DNA of 64,000 nucleotides from contig NZ_QGTM01000009.1 of the NCBI RefSeq assembly GCF_003182195.1, positions 30,131 to 94,130 of the forward strand, given 5' to 3'. The translations under genes were made by a program, and so were the position numbers. This DNA comes from Halomonas sp. A11-A. GTDB taxonomy: Bacteria; Pseudomonadota; Gammaproteobacteria; Pseudomonadales; Halomonadaceae. Positions 8,734-17,956 of this stretch are shown piece by piece. The stretch's first letter is position 1. Every line of letters starts with the position of its first letter. The notes beneath the pieces were generated by a model. It made no database searches, had not been told where the DNA came from, and saw only the letters and a list, made by a program, of their open reading frames with translations.

Positions 8734-10758
8734 ATGAGCGAATCCGCCAAGCCCACTGTCACCGCGCCCGACGTCACCGTGCCCGGTGGCAACGCCATCC
8801 AGGCGCGTCCCATCCTCTGGCTGATCACCCTGGTGGCCGTGGGGCTCTCCCTGTTCCAGCTCTATTCGGCCGGCATCCAGCCGCTGGGACTCTTCTACCA
8901 GCGCAGCATCCACCTGATGCTGATCATGGTGCTGGCCTTCCTGATCTTTCCGGTCTTCGGCCCCCACCGCAAGCGCGGCGTGCTGGGCTGGACCATCGAC
9001 TGCCTGTTCCTGGCCGGGGCCCTGCTGACCGGGGGCTACCTGGTGATCTACCTGGACGAGATCTTCCGCCGTGCCGGGTTCTGGAGCCAGACCGACATCA
9101 TCGTCGGCTGCATCGCCACCCTGACCGTGCTGGAGGCCAGCCGCCGCGCGGTGGGCCTGGGCATGACCATCATCGGTGCCGTGGCCATCCTCTACGCCTT
9201 CGCCGGCCCGCGGGGCGAGCTGCCGTGGCTCGGGCAGTGGCTGCCCGGCATCCTGGAGCATCGCGGCTACAACATCGACCGTGTGGTGGGCCAGCTCTAC
9301 CTGGGCCAGGAGGGCATCTTCGGCCTGCCGCTGGGCGTGGCGGCCACCTACATCTTCATCTTCGTGCTGTTCGGCGCCTTCCTCGAGATCACCGGCGCCG
9401 GCAAGTTCTTCATCGACCTGGCCTACGCCGCCACCGGACGCCAGCGCGGGGGGCCCGCCAAGGCGGCGGTCATCGCCTCCGCCGGCATGGGCTCCATCTC
9501 CGGCAGCGCCATCGCCAACGTGGTGACCACCGGCGCCTTCACCATCCCGCTGATGAAGCGCCTGGGTTATAAGCCCAAGCAGGCCGGGGGCATCGAGGCG
9601 GCGGCCTCCACCGGCGGGCAGATCATGCCGCCGCTGATGGGCGCCGGCGCTTTCCTGATCGCCGAGTACACCGGGGTCTCCTACCTGGAGGTGGTCAAGG
9701 TCAGCGTGCTGCCGGCGATCATGTATTTCGCCACCGTCTATCTCTTCGTACACATCATCGCCCTCAAGCAGGGCATGCAGGGCATGGCCAAGAGCGAGCT
9801 GCCCCAGGTGCGCGAGGTGATGAAGGAGGGCTGGCACTTCCTGCTGCCCCTGGGCGTGCTGGTGTGGCTGCTGGTGATGCACATGTCACCCATGCGGGTG
9901 GGCTTCTATGCGGTGGTCACCATGCTCGCCGTGGCGGTGCTGCGCTACGCGGTCTGGTTCCTGTTCGTGGCCCCGCGCCAGGGCCAGCAGGTGACCCTGG
10001 CGAACATGGCCTCGGCGGCCTGGGCCGGCTGGAAGAAGCTGGTGCAGGGCCTGGAGCTCGGCGCCCGCAACGCCGTGGCGGTCTCCATGGCCTGTGCGGT
10101 GGCCGGCATCATCGTCGGCATCGTGGGCCTCACCGGCCTGGGCCTGAAGTTCTCCGCCATGATGCTGGCCTTCTCCGGCGGCAATATCGTGCTGGCGCTG
10201 ATCATGGTGCTGCTGGCCAGCCTGGTGCTGGGCATGGGCCTGCCGGTGACCGCCAGCTACATCGTGCTGATCGTGCTGGTGGGCCCGGCGCTGACCGCCG
10301 AGTTCGGCATCCCGCTGCTGATCGCCCACCTGGTGGTGTTCTGGTACTCCCAGGACTCCAACGTGACGCCTCCCATCGCCCTGGCCGGCTTCGCCGGGGC
10401 GGCCATTGCCGGCTCCAAGCCCATGGAAACCGGCTTCCAGGCCTGGAAGTTCGCCAAGGGGCTCTACCTGATCCCGATGTTCATGGTCTTCAACCCGGAG
10501 ATCATCATGGGCGGCCCCTGGGCGGTGGTGGCCTGGAACGGGCTGATCGCGATCCTCGCCCTGGGGGCCTTCGCCGCGGCGCTGGAGGGGTATCTCTTCA
10601 CGCGGATGTCGTGGCTGCCGCGCATCGCCATCGCCGGCGCCATCGTCGCGGTGTTCTGGCCGAACTTCCTGGTGGAGGCGATCGGGGTGGCGGTGATGAT
10701 CGTGGCCATCGGCGGCAACTGGCTGGCCAGCCGGCGCGAGGCCGAGCTGTCCGGCTAG
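8734..10758 (+). CDS. TRAP transporter fused permease (DctQ-DctM type)
   Basis: Inner-membrane permease of 674 residues that combines the small DctQ-like and large DctM-like subunits. Residues ~27-150 form the first helices ([20 protein letters not shown]). The rest is the DctM domain with [20 protein letters not shown] and [20 protein letters not shown], the signature of the TAXI branch. Later helices include [19 protein letters not shown]. It imports the ligand delivered by the 7234-8193 product using a sodium or proton gradient. Last gene of the operon; purE starts 92 bases later with its own ribosome site. Confidence 0.9.
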   Translation: MSESAKPTVTAPDVTVPGGNAIQARPILWLITLVAVGLSLFQLYSAGIQPLGLFYQRSIHLMLIMVLAFLIFPVFGPHRKRGVLGWTIDCLFLAGALLTGGYLVIYLDEIFRRAGFWSQTDIIVGCIATLTVLEASRRAVGLGMTIIGAVAILYAFAGPRGELPWLGQWLPGILEHRGYNIDRVVGQLYLGQEGIFGLPLGVAATYIFIFVLFGAFLEITGAGKFFIDLAYAATGRQRGGPAKAAVIASAGMGSISGSAIANVVTTGAFTIPLMKRLGYKPKQAGGIEAAASTGGQIMPPLMGAGAFLIAEYTGVSYLEVVKVSVLPAIMYFATVYLFVHIIALKQGMQGMAKSELPQVREVMKEGWHFLLPLGVLVWLLVMHMSPMRVGFYAVVTMLAVAVLRYAVWFLFVAPRQGQQVTLANMASAAWAGWKKLVQGLELGARNAVAVSMACAVAGIIVGIVGLTGLGLKFSAMMLAFSGGNIVLALIMVLLASLVLGMGLPVTASYIVLIVLVGPALTAEFGIPLLIAHLVVFWYSQDSNVTPPIALAGFAGAAIAGSKPMETGFQAWKFAKGLYLIPMFMVFNPEIIMGGPWAVVAWNGLIAILALGAFAAALEGYLFTRMSWLPRIAIAGAIVAVFWPNFLVEAIGVAVMIVAIGGNWLASRREAELSG

Positions 10759-10850
10759 TCAAGGTGACGGGGGAGGGCCGCGCGGCTAGAATGTGCGGCT
10801 TTCCTTTCCGCACTCTTTTTCCGCACAGAGGCCGTTGCCGAGGAGCATCC

Positions 10851-11357
10851 ATGCAGTCCGAACAGTCGCCGAAGGTCGGCGTGATCATGGGGTCGAAGTC
10901 CGACTGGCCGGTGATGGAACACGCCGTGGCGATGCTCGAACGCCTGGGTGTGCCCTTCGAGACCCGCGTCGTTTCCGCCCACCGCACGCCGGACCTGCTG
11001 TTCGACTACGCCAAGACCGCCGCCGAGCGGGGGCTTCAAGTGATCGTGGCCGGCGCCGGCGGCGCGGCCCACCTGCCGGGCATGGTGGCCTCCCAGACCG
11101 CGCTGCCGGTGCTCGGCGTGCCGGTGGAGTCCAAGGCGCTCAAGGGGCTCGATTCGCTGCTCTCCATCGTGCAGATGCCGGGCGGCATCGCCGTGGGCAC
11201 GCTCGCCATCGGCAAGGCCGGCGCCACCAATGCCGGCCTGCTGGCGGCCCAGATCGTCGGCCTGCAGGATGCGGCGGTGCGTGGTGCGGTGGAGGCGTTC
11301 CGTGCCGAGCAGACGCAGACGGTGCTCGACAACCCCGATCCCCGTCCCGAGCCCTGA
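10851..11357 (+). CDS. purE: N5-carboxyaminoimidazole ribonucleotide mutase
   Basis: Cytosolic purine-biosynthesis enzyme that converts N5-CAIR to CAIR. 168 residues, the usual class I PurE length. Motifs: [16 protein letters not shown] at the N-terminus, SAHRTPD (catalytic histidine) near residue 43, [13 protein letters not shown] near 70, and [20 protein letters not shown] near 105. The ATG at 10851 is preceded by AGGAG at ideal spacing; the frame is open far upstream inside the TRAP gene but that is not coding. It is followed by purK, 39 bases downstream, as in most gammaproteobacteria. Confidence 0.96.
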   Translation: MQSEQSPKVGVIMGSKSDWPVMEHAVAMLERLGVPFETRVVSAHRTPDLLFDYAKTAAERGLQVIVAGAGGAAHLPGMVASQTALPVLGVPVESKALKGLDSLLSIVQMPGGIAVGTLAIGKAGATNAGLLAAQIVGLQDAAVRGAVEAFRAEQTQTVLDNPDPRPEP

Positions 11358-11396
11358 TAGCCCAGCCCTGATAGAGAGACGAGTGAGGAGAAGGTC

Positions 11397-12533
11397 GTGG
11401 AAAAAGCCATGAACATCGGCGTCCTGGGTGCCGGCCAGCTCGGCCGCATGCTGGCCCTGGCCGGCTACCCGCTGGCCAACCGCTTCACCTTCCTCGATAC
11501 CACCGGCCACCCCAGCGCCGGGATCGGGGAGGTCCTGATCCATACCGACCAGCACCATCTGCTCGACGATTTCCTGGCGAAGGTGGACCTCGTCACCTAC
11601 GAGTTCGAGCACCTGCCGGTCTCCCTGGTCCAGGCCATCGAGGAGGTGAAGCCGGTCTATCCCTCCAGCGAGGCGATCCGCGTCTGCCAGAACCGCGCCG
11701 AGGAGAAGGCGCTGTTCGACCGCCTGGGCATTCCCACCCCCAGCTACCGCCTGGTGGCGCACGCCGACGAGCTCGAGGCCGCGGCCCGGGAGCTCGGCTG
11801 CCCGGTGGTGGCCAAGTCGGTCACCGAGGGCTACGACGGCAAGGGCCAGGCGGTGATCCGCGACCCCGCCGAGGCGGCGGAAGCCTGGCGCGCCATCGGC
11901 CATCCCAGGCTGATCGTCGAAGCCTTCGTGGAGTTCGTGCGCGAGGTGTCGATCATCGCCGTGCGCGGCCGCGACGGCCAGGTGGTCTTCTACCCCATGG
12001 CCGAGAATCAGCACGTGGACGGCATCCTGCGTTACTCCGTGGCGCCCATGCCGGACCTGGACGACAGCGTCCAGCAGACCGCCGACGGCTACATCCGCGC
12101 GCTGCTCGACGAGCTCGACTACGTGGGGGTGCTGACCCTGGAGCTCTTCCAGTGCGCCGACGGCAGCCTGCTGGCCAACGAGATGGCGCCGCGGGTGCAC
12201 AACTCCGGCCACTGGACCATGGACGGCGCGGTGACCAGCCAGTTCGAGAACCACCTGCGTGCCATCCAGGGCCTGCCGCTTGGCGATACCGCGGCGCGCC
12301 TTCCCACCTGCATGGTCAACGTGGTTGGCCGCGAGGGCGACCCGGCGGCGATCCTCACCCTGCCAGATGCCCACCTGCACCGCTACGACAAGAGCGAGCG
12401 CCCCGGGCGCAAGCTGGCCCACGTCAACCTGGTGGCGCCGACCCACGAGGCGCTGATGGCGCGGGTGCGCGCCTGTGCGGCCCTCCTGCCAGAGGCCCCC
12501 GAGCCCCGCTTCAGCTTCGAGCAGGCCGACTGA
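11397..12533 (+). CDS. purK: N5-carboxyaminoimidazole ribonucleotide synthase
   Basis: ATP-grasp enzyme that makes N5-CAIR from AIR, bicarbonate and ATP, supplying PurE. 378 residues. N-terminal IGVLGAGQLGRMLALAGYPL, ATP-grasp core with VVAKSVTEGYDGKGQAV, and C-terminal NEMAPRVHNSGHWTMDGAVT. The GTG at 11397 has AGGAG 8 bases upstream and is preferred; an ATG four codons later (11409) is possible. Co-transcribed with purE and ended by a strong hairpin. Confidence 0.95.
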   Translation: MEKAMNIGVLGAGQLGRMLALAGYPLANRFTFLDTTGHPSAGIGEVLIHTDQHHLLDDFLAKVDLVTYEFEHLPVSLVQAIEEVKPVYPSSEAIRVCQNRAEEKALFDRLGIPTPSYRLVAHADELEAAARELGCPVVAKSVTEGYDGKGQAVIRDPAEAAEAWRAIGHPRLIVEAFVEFVREVSIIAVRGRDGQVVFYPMAENQHVDGILRYSVAPMPDLDDSVQQTADGYIRALLDELDYVGVLTLELFQCADGSLLANEMAPRVHNSGHWTMDGAVTSQFENHLRAIQGLPLGDTAARLPTCMVNVVGREGDPAAILTLPDAHLHRYDKSERPGRKLAHVNLVAPTHEALMARVRACAALLPEAPEPRFSFEQAD

Positions 12534-12552
12534 GCGGCGCTCCCCATCGGCA

Positions 12553-12590
12553 ACGCAAGCGGCCCCGCCAGATGGCGGGGCCGCTTGCGT
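12553..12590. terminator. Bidirectional terminator between purK and phoX
   Basis: Perfect 18-base-pair inverted repeat (arms 12553-12570 and 12573-12590, ACGCAAGCGGCCCCGCCA and complement) with a 2-base centre. It lies between the convergent purK and phoX stops and probably serves both. Confidence 0.88.
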
Positions 12591-12607
12591 ATGGCGGAGG
12601 GGAACCC

Positions 12608-14632
12608 TCAGGCCCCGATGATGCCGCCGTCCTCCCGGGTAATGACCAGGGTCGCCGAGCGCGGGATGGCGCTGCCGCCATCCGGCCAGTGGCTCACCAG
12701 CTCGCCTGCGGCGAAGGCCTCGGCTTCGGTGGTGGCGCCGGGGTGCTGGACGTTGACGAACATGGTGCGCTGGTCCGGGGTGGTCACCACGCCGGTGATC
12801 TCCTGGCCCACGGGGCCGGTGAGGAAGCGGCGGATCTCGCCGGTCTCGGGGTTGGCGGCCAGCATCTGGTTGTTGCCGAACACCTCGAAGATACCGGTGT
12901 TCATCACCGACTCGCTGATGTCGGTCTGGATCCACACCCGGCGGTCGGCGTCGATCCAGAGGCCGTCAGGGCTGGCGAAGATCGCCTCCTGGCCCAGGGG
13001 CTCGCCGGCCAGGTCGCGGCTGTCGTCGCCGTCCCCGGCCAGCACGAAGAGGTCCCAGGCGAAGCGGGTGCCGGCGTGGCTGCCCTCTTCCTGCCAGCGG
13101 ATGATATGCCCGAAGTGGTTCTCGGCGCGGGGGTTGGCGGCGTGCTCGTCGCCCGCCTCGCGGCGGGTGTTGTTGGTCAGGGTGAAGTAGACCTGGCCGG
13201 TGACCGGGTCCACCGCGCCCCACTCTGGGCGGTCCATCTTCGTGGCGCCGGCCTGGTCGGCGGCGGCGCGGGTGTTGACCAGGATATCGGCGAGATCGGC
13301 GAAGCCGTTCTCCGGGGTCAGGCCGTTCTCGCCGGGGGCCAGGGCCAGCCACTCGCCGCGGCCATCCTCGTGGAACCTGGCCACGTAGAGGGTGCCCTCG
13401 TCGAGCAGGGAGCCGTCGGCGGTGGCGGCGTGGAAGGGGCGGGAGGAGACGAACTTGTAGATGTACTCGAAGCGGGCGTCGTCACCGGAGTAGGCCACCA
13501 CCGGCTGGCCCTCCACCGCCGGAGCGAAGATCACCCCCTCGTGGGCGAAGCGGCCCAGATGGGTGCGCTTGACCGGGGTGGCCTCCGGGTCCATGGGGTC
13601 GATCTCCACCATCCAGCCGAAGGCGTGGGGCTCGTTGCGGTAGTCCTCGGCGGGAGAGGCACCCCGGGCGCTGGCGTCGAAGCGCACGTACTCGTCGGCA
13701 CCGCTCGCCGCCCGGTGCCACTGGTAGCGGCCGGTGTCGCGGGTCTGGATGCCGTAGCGGGCCTGACGGCGATCGATCTCGGCGTCTGCGTTGGCGAAGT
13801 AGCCGGCCCAGTTCTCCTCGGCGGCCAGGTAGGTGTTCCAGGGGGTGACGCCATGGGCGCAGTTGTTGAGGGTGCCGCGGGTCATGGTGCCGTCCGGGCT
13901 GTACCTGGTCACCACATGGTGGGTGCCGGCCACCGGGCCGGCCAGGCGCATCGGGGTCAGGCCGGTGATGCGGCGGTTGCGGGCGTCCTCCACCACCTGC
14001 CACTGGCCGCTGTCGTCCTCGCGGATGCGCACCACGCTGACGCCGTGGGCGTTGAGCTCCTTGAGCACCTGGTCGTCGTCGCGGCTGCCGTCGGCGTTCT
14101 GGGGGAAGCCGTTGCGATCCAGGGCGAGGCCCGCGGCGGCCGCGTGCAGGAAGCGCGGCTCCACGTACTCGTGGTTCATCACCAGCAGGCCGTCCCGGGA
14201 GCTGCCCTCCAGGGGGAAGAAGTGCATGCCATCGTGGTGGCTGCCCACCTGGTGGGCCTGGGCCTCGCCGCTGGCGCCAGGCGACCAGGCGGGCATGTCG
14301 CCGCTGATCGGGGTGCCCCAGGGCAGGATGGTGCTGACCCGGTAGCCTTCCGGGACCACCACGCTGTCGGCGGCGCTGACCGGAATGGCCTTGAAGCCGA
14401 GGCTCGGCGCCGGGGCGCTGGCGCCACCGGCGGCGAAGGCGCTGCCGAAGGGCAGGCTGGTGGCCATGGCGCCGGCCACGGCGGCGGCGAGGCTGCCGCG
14501 CAGCATGGCGCGGCGGCTGATGCGCGCCTCGAGGATATCGCCGAAGTAGCCGTTGGACGAGGGGTTGCTCATGGGCTCGTCGCCTGCGGCAAGAATGGCG
14601 TCGACGTGGCCGGGAAGTTGATGCTGGGTCAT
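12608..14632 (-). CDS. phoX: PhoX-type alkaline phosphatase, Tat-exported
   Basis: Calcium/iron-dependent secreted phosphatase of the PhoX (DUF839) family that releases phosphate from phosphomonoesters outside the cytoplasm. 674 residues with a Tat signal (ISRRAMLRGSLAAAVAGAMA, twin arginines at 40-41). Recognisable family blocks are LLVMNHEYVEPRFL, LNNCAHGVTPWNTYLAAEEN and a late TGVVTTPDQRTMFVNVQHPG. An internal ATG (M21) is an alternative start. A Pho-box half site (CTGTCAT, complement at 14725-14731) lies upstream but the second half is poor, so PhoB control is only suggested. Single gene, bounded by terminators on both sides. Confidence 0.88.
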   Translation of the reverse strand: MTQHQLPGHVDAILAAGDEPMSNPSSNGYFGDILEARISRRAMLRGSLAAAVAGAMATSLPFGSAFAAGGASAPAPSLGFKAIPVSAADSVVVPEGYRVSTILPWGTPISGDMPAWSPGASGEAQAHQVGSHHDGMHFFPLEGSSRDGLLVMNHEYVEPRFLHAAAAGLALDRNGFPQNADGSRDDDQVLKELNAHGVSVVRIREDDSGQWQVVEDARNRRITGLTPMRLAGPVAGTHHVVTRYSPDGTMTRGTLNNCAHGVTPWNTYLAAEENWAGYFANADAEIDRRQARYGIQTRDTGRYQWHRAASGADEYVRFDASARGASPAEDYRNEPHAFGWMVEIDPMDPEATPVKRTHLGRFAHEGVIFAPAVEGQPVVAYSGDDARFEYIYKFVSSRPFHAATADGSLLDEGTLYVARFHEDGRGEWLALAPGENGLTPENGFADLADILVNTRAAADQAGATKMDRPEWGAVDPVTGQVYFTLTNNTRREAGDEHAANPRAENHFGHIIRWQEEGSHAGTRFAWDLFVLAGDGDDSRDLAGEPLGQEAIFASPDGLWIDADRRVWIQTDISESVMNTGIFEVFGNNQMLAANPETGEIRRFLTGPVGQEITGVVTTPDQRTMFVNVQHPGATTEAEAFAAGELVSHWPDGGSAIPRSATLVITREDGGIIGA

Positions 14633-14786
14633 GGGGCTCTCTCAAGTGGGGCTTTCGTGGGAACTCTGAAGGGAGAGGGTGACCGCGACGGGTTACATCA
14701 GCATGTATGAATGAAGGCGGTTAGATGACAGCGCTGCGGGGGAGCCTGTTCCGGCGGACGGCAGCGGCCGGTGAGGCCGTCAACGA

Positions 14787-14812
14787 CAGGGCCCCGCCGA
14801 AGCGGGGCCCTG
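14787..14812 (-). terminator. Hairpin downstream of the DUF2231 gene
   Basis: Perfect 11-base-pair stem CAGGGCCCCGC / GCGGGGCCCTG with a CGAA loop, 25 bases past the stop of the minus-strand DUF2231 gene. Confidence 0.8.
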
Positions 14813-14836
14813 CCAGTGACGGAGGAAATGACGGCG

Positions 14837-15388
14837 TCAGCCGCTGCTGCGCTGGCTCTTGAGGCCGAGCCCCCCCGCCGCGATGCCGATGATCACCATC
14901 ACGACCACGACCCACAAGGGGCTATAGAAGGTGGTGTAGACCTCCCAGCCCAGCAGGCCGAGTATATCGGAGAACAGTGTCGGGGCGCCGACGAGGTGGC
15001 CACCCAGGGTACCGGCAGTGGCGAAGAGCAACCCGCCGATCAGTGCCAGGAGCACCAGCACCCAGCGGCGGGCGCCGTCGAAGGCGGCCTCGCCGGCCCG
15101 CCACACCAGCACGGTGAGCATGGTGAAGATGCCCAGCGACCAGAACGCCATCAGGATGTGATTGCGGGTCAGCGGGCTGTGGGTGCTGGCCTCCAGTGGC
15201 CAGACCAGAAACCCCGTGACGATAGCGGCCAGGGCGCCGAGCAGGCTGAGCACCAGCACCGGCAGCAGGGCGGCGCGGCTGAGCTCGGCCAGCCGACCGG
15301 GCAGCAGGGCGCCGACCAGGATCATCAGGGTAGCGAGTGCCCACAACCCCAGCGGGAAGTGGACGAGCATATGGTGCATGCCGGTCAT
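14837..15388 (-). CDS. DUF2231 membrane protein
   Basis: Inner-membrane protein of 183 residues with about five hydrophobic segments. It opens with MHHMLVHFPLGLWALATLMI, the DUF2231 signature of His and Pro before the first helix; the histidines could ligate haem or metal. The frame is open upstream to 15673 but that part overlaps the neighbour; the ATG at 15388 has a good site (GGAG) and overlaps the upstream gene's TGA by one base. It is thus translationally coupled to the haem-binding protein, suggesting one electron-transfer complex. Function not known. Confidence 0.75.
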   Translation of the reverse strand: MTGMHHMLVHFPLGLWALATLMILVGALLPGRLAELSRAALLPVLVLSLLGALAAIVTGFLVWPLEASTHSPLTRNHILMAFWSLGIFTMLTVLVWRAGEAAFDGARRWVLVLLALIGGLLFATAGTLGGHLVGAPTLFSDILGLLGWEVYTTFYSPLWVVVVMVIIGIAAGGLGLKSQRSSG

Positions 15389-16842
15389 CAGTGGTCTCCT
15401 TGGCGAGTGGAACGAAAGGCGGGCAGCAGTGCCAGGGTGACGCCGAACATGGTGATCAGGCCGGCGATCAGGGTCATCCACCACCGGGTAGTGATAGCAT
15501 CGTTGAACTCCATCTCCACACCGTAGAGGGCAAGCTGGCGCTCGCTGTGGCGTGGCCTGACTGGCTTGCCTTCGGCGATATCGTCGGCGCCGGCGTGAGC
15601 ACGACTGATCAGCAGTGGCCAGTCGACCTGCCCGGGATAGAAGAGCGTCATCTCGAACCAGTCGTTCGACCACTCCGGCGAGTCCCCATCGAAGGCCATG
15701 GCCTGGAAGTCGGCCTCGCGGCCCAGGCCCACGGTGTAGGGGTGCGAGACATAGTGCCAGCGGCTGCCGGTGGCGTTGCGGTAGACGCCGATGCCGATGT
15801 CGTAGACCCCCTGATCGCGGAAGGCCTTGTCATCCAGCGGGCTTCGGGTGTCCATGTCACGTACCAGGGTCACGTCCCAGTAGCCGTCCTCCCAGCGGGC
15901 AGGACCTTCGTTCACCATGATGTCGCCGCGGGAGCCGGCTGGCTCGCGCAGCAGGCGCCGCGGGATGACGTCACCATTCTGCCAGTCGTGGTCGGGGTCG
16001 AAATCAGTGCGATTGTCCTCGGAGAGGTAGTAGATGCTGTCGAAATCGACACCTCCGGAGGTCACGTCCTCCCAGCGCAGGGCGCGCTGGCCGGTCAGGT
16101 CGGGGTCGAGCATCCAGCGCGGCTGGTTGTTGTCGCCGTCCCAGTTGGTCGTGAAGGGACCGGTGCCGGCATCGCCGTGGCGATACTCGCCGACCCACTG
16201 GTCATCGGAGGCACCGATGGCATTGGAGCGCCCGGCACGCCAGTGCCAGAGATCCAGGAAGTAGCCGGCCTCGCGCTGGGCCTGCAGCACATCGGCATCC
16301 GCTACGCTGCGCCAGTCGTTCTGGTCGGAGCGGGTGGCAGGCAGGTACTTGCGGACATCGCTCTCGCCGAGGGTTTCCCCCAGGTGGGGATGGGCGCGCA
16401 CGTCAGCCGGTGAGGCCGAGTTGCTGAAGAAGCGCATCTGATTGCCGACGGTGATGTAGCCGCCATAACGACCGAAATCAGGAACGCCGCCATCGTCCAC
16501 CAGCATGGCCACTCGATCCTCGTAGGTGCCGTCGGGATCGGGCCCAGGAACCGAACTGCCGTGGCGTATCCACTCGCCGTCCTCGTAGCGCAGCATGTCG
16601 TGATAGACATGGGGTTGTGAGGCGGGCCAGCGATAGCGGAAGAAGATCTGATCACCGTTGTAGGCGGCCTGCACCTGCAGCGGCATGGTCAGCTCGTCGG
16701 GAATCCAGATGTTGCGCTCGAGGTCGTTCTCGATGACCCCGGTGCCCTGGGTGATCCAGGCCAGCCCGAGTGCCACCGGCAGTCCGAGGACCAGCCAGGG
16801 GGTGGTGCCCCTAACTTGATGTGCCTTGTCTTGACGTGCCAT
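15388..16842 (-). CDS. Ethylbenzene dehydrogenase-related haem-binding membrane protein
   Basis: A 484-residue protein with an N-terminal membrane anchor (residues ~15-33, WLVLGLPVALGLAWITQG) and a C-terminal one (~452-472, WWMTLIAGLITMFGVTLALL) around a large extracytoplasmic domain. The domain resembles the b-haem-binding gamma subunit of ethylbenzene dehydrogenase and DMSO-reductase relatives: QVQAAYNGDQIFFRYRWP, a bound-strand repeat, and a late RNATGSRWHYVSHPYTVGLG. No molybdoenzyme partner is adjacent. An AAGGAG ribosome site precedes the start. Likely a periplasm-facing cytochrome b-type electron carrier paired with the DUF2231 protein; physiological partner unknown. Confidence 0.68.
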   Translation of the reverse strand: MARQDKAHQVRGTTPWLVLGLPVALGLAWITQGTGVIENDLERNIWIPDELTMPLQVQAAYNGDQIFFRYRWPASQPHVYHDMLRYEDGEWIRHGSSVPGPDPDGTYEDRVAMLVDDGGVPDFGRYGGYITVGNQMRFFSNSASPADVRAHPHLGETLGESDVRKYLPATRSDQNDWRSVADADVLQAQREAGYFLDLWHWRAGRSNAIGASDDQWVGEYRHGDAGTGPFTTNWDGDNNQPRWMLDPDLTGQRALRWEDVTSGGVDFDSIYYLSEDNRTDFDPDHDWQNGDVIPRRLLREPAGSRGDIMVNEGPARWEDGYWDVTLVRDMDTRSPLDDKAFRDQGVYDIGIGVYRNATGSRWHYVSHPYTVGLGREADFQAMAFDGDSPEWSNDWFEMTLFYPGQVDWPLLISRAHAGADDIAEGKPVRPRHSERQLALYGVEMEFNDAITTRWWMTLIAGLITMFGVTLALLPAFRSTRQGDH

Positions 16843-16972
16843 GCAAACTCCTTAATCGGCGGGCAACGTGATGCAGGGCTTTCATGATAGTAGAATCTTC
16901 CTGCTACTGCCTGACGCAGATCAAAGAAGGCTCATTAACTTGTCTAGATACTTGAAGGCAGAGCCCTCAGCA

Positions 16973-17028
16973 GTCGACACTATGTCGACAATCGGCAGGT
17001 TGATTTCTGACATGTCGACTTCTGACAT
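16973..17028. promoter_or_regulatory. Clustered repeats in divergent promoter region
   Basis: GTCGAC occurs three times (16973, 16984 and 17013) within 46 bases, and TTCTGACAT occurs twice (17004-17012 and 17020-17028). They lie in the 199-base region between the divergent haem-protein and UbiA-family genes. This looks like an operator array for an unidentified regulator. Confidence 0.4.
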
Positions 17029-17041
17029 CGGAGACCCATCA

Positions 17042-17941
17042 ATGGAGCGGCAACTTGCGTTGGCAGTGCTGCGGGCGACCCGCCCGGGGTTTTTGGTGCT
17101 GGCGCCGCTGTGCGTGCTGCTGGGCATTGTCCTGGCGGGTCGGCAACCGATCGCCATCGCCCCGCTGGAGGTGGCGCTGGTGCTGCTTGGCGGCTTATTG
17201 GCCCATGTCGCGGTCAACCTGCTCAACGAGTATGACGATTTCCGTTCGGGGCTGGATCACCTGACTCGCCGCACTCCCTTCTCTGGTGGCAGTGGGGCCC
17301 TCCCAGAGGTTCCCGGTGCAGCGTCGGCGGTGCTGGTCGCTGGGATCACGGCGCTGGCGGGGGTGGTGGCCATCGGTGCGCTCTTCCTGTGGTGGCGGGG
17401 CTGGCCGGTGCTCGCTGTGGGGCTGACGGGGCTGGTGCTGATCGTTTGCTACACCCGCTGGATTACCCGTTCGCCCTGGCTTTGCCTGCTGGCGCCGGGG
17501 CTGGGCTTCGGGCCTGTGGTGGTCCTGGGCAGCTTGATCGCGCTGGGCGGCTGGCCAGACGCTACGGCATTCATTGTGGCGGCGGTGGTGGGGCTGCTGG
17601 TCAGCGAGCTGCTGCTGCTCAATCAGTTTCCCGACTGTGAGGCGGATCGACGCGTCGGCCGCCGTCATCTGCCGATTCTGCTCGGCCCACGGCGTGCCGC
17701 GCGTCTGGTGGCGGGGTTGTTGTTGGGCAGCCAGGCGCTGGTCGGCCTGGGCGTGCTGCTTGGTGAGCTTCCCGTGGCGGCCGGATTGGCCTGTCTGGCG
17801 CTCCCCGGGGCGCTGTGGGTGGCCTGGCGCCTCCCTGGGGTGCTGGAGGCGCCTGACCGTCTGGAAGCGCTGATGGGCGTTAACGTGGTGGTGCTGCTGG
17901 CCACCCTGGCGCTGCTGGCGCTGGGTCTCTGGGCCGGATGA
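17042..17941 (+). CDS. UbiA-superfamily prenyltransferase (MenA-like)
   Basis: Intramembrane aromatic prenyltransferase of 299 residues with about eight or nine helices. Both magnesium-diphosphate motifs are present: NEYDDFRSGLD near residue 62 and NQFPDCEADRRVGRR near 198. It is closest in style to MenA-type 1,4-dihydroxy-2-naphthoate transferases, but no other menaquinone gene is near and halomonads chiefly use ubiquinone. The frame is open from 16868; I chose ATG 17042 because GGAG lies 8 bases upstream and the earlier part overlaps the repeat-rich promoter. Divergent from the haem-protein operon. Substrate unknown. Confidence 0.75.
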   Translation: MERQLALAVLRATRPGFLVLAPLCVLLGIVLAGRQPIAIAPLEVALVLLGGLLAHVAVNLLNEYDDFRSGLDHLTRRTPFSGGSGALPEVPGAASAVLVAGITALAGVVAIGALFLWWRGWPVLAVGLTGLVLIVCYTRWITRSPWLCLLAPGLGFGPVVVLGSLIALGGWPDATAFIVAAVVGLLVSELLLLNQFPDCEADRRVGRRHLPILLGPRRAARLVAGLLLGSQALVGLGVLLGELPVAAGLACLALPGALWVAWRLPGVLEAPDRLEALMGVNVVVLLATLALLALGLWAG

Positions 17942-17956
17942 TGCCACGCTGGACCT

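Noticed and set aside
11351..11372. Direct repeat AGCCCTGATAG after purE
   Set aside because: Short slippage-type duplication in the purE-purK gap; no evident function.
12152..14710. Long plus-strand frame across the end of purK and all of phoX
   Set aside because: Shadow of phoX and interrupted by the purK-phoX terminator hairpin.
14725..14731. Pho box upstream of phoX
   Set aside because: Only one perfect CTGTCAT half site; the second repeat at 11-base spacing is poor. Kept as a remark, not as a feature.
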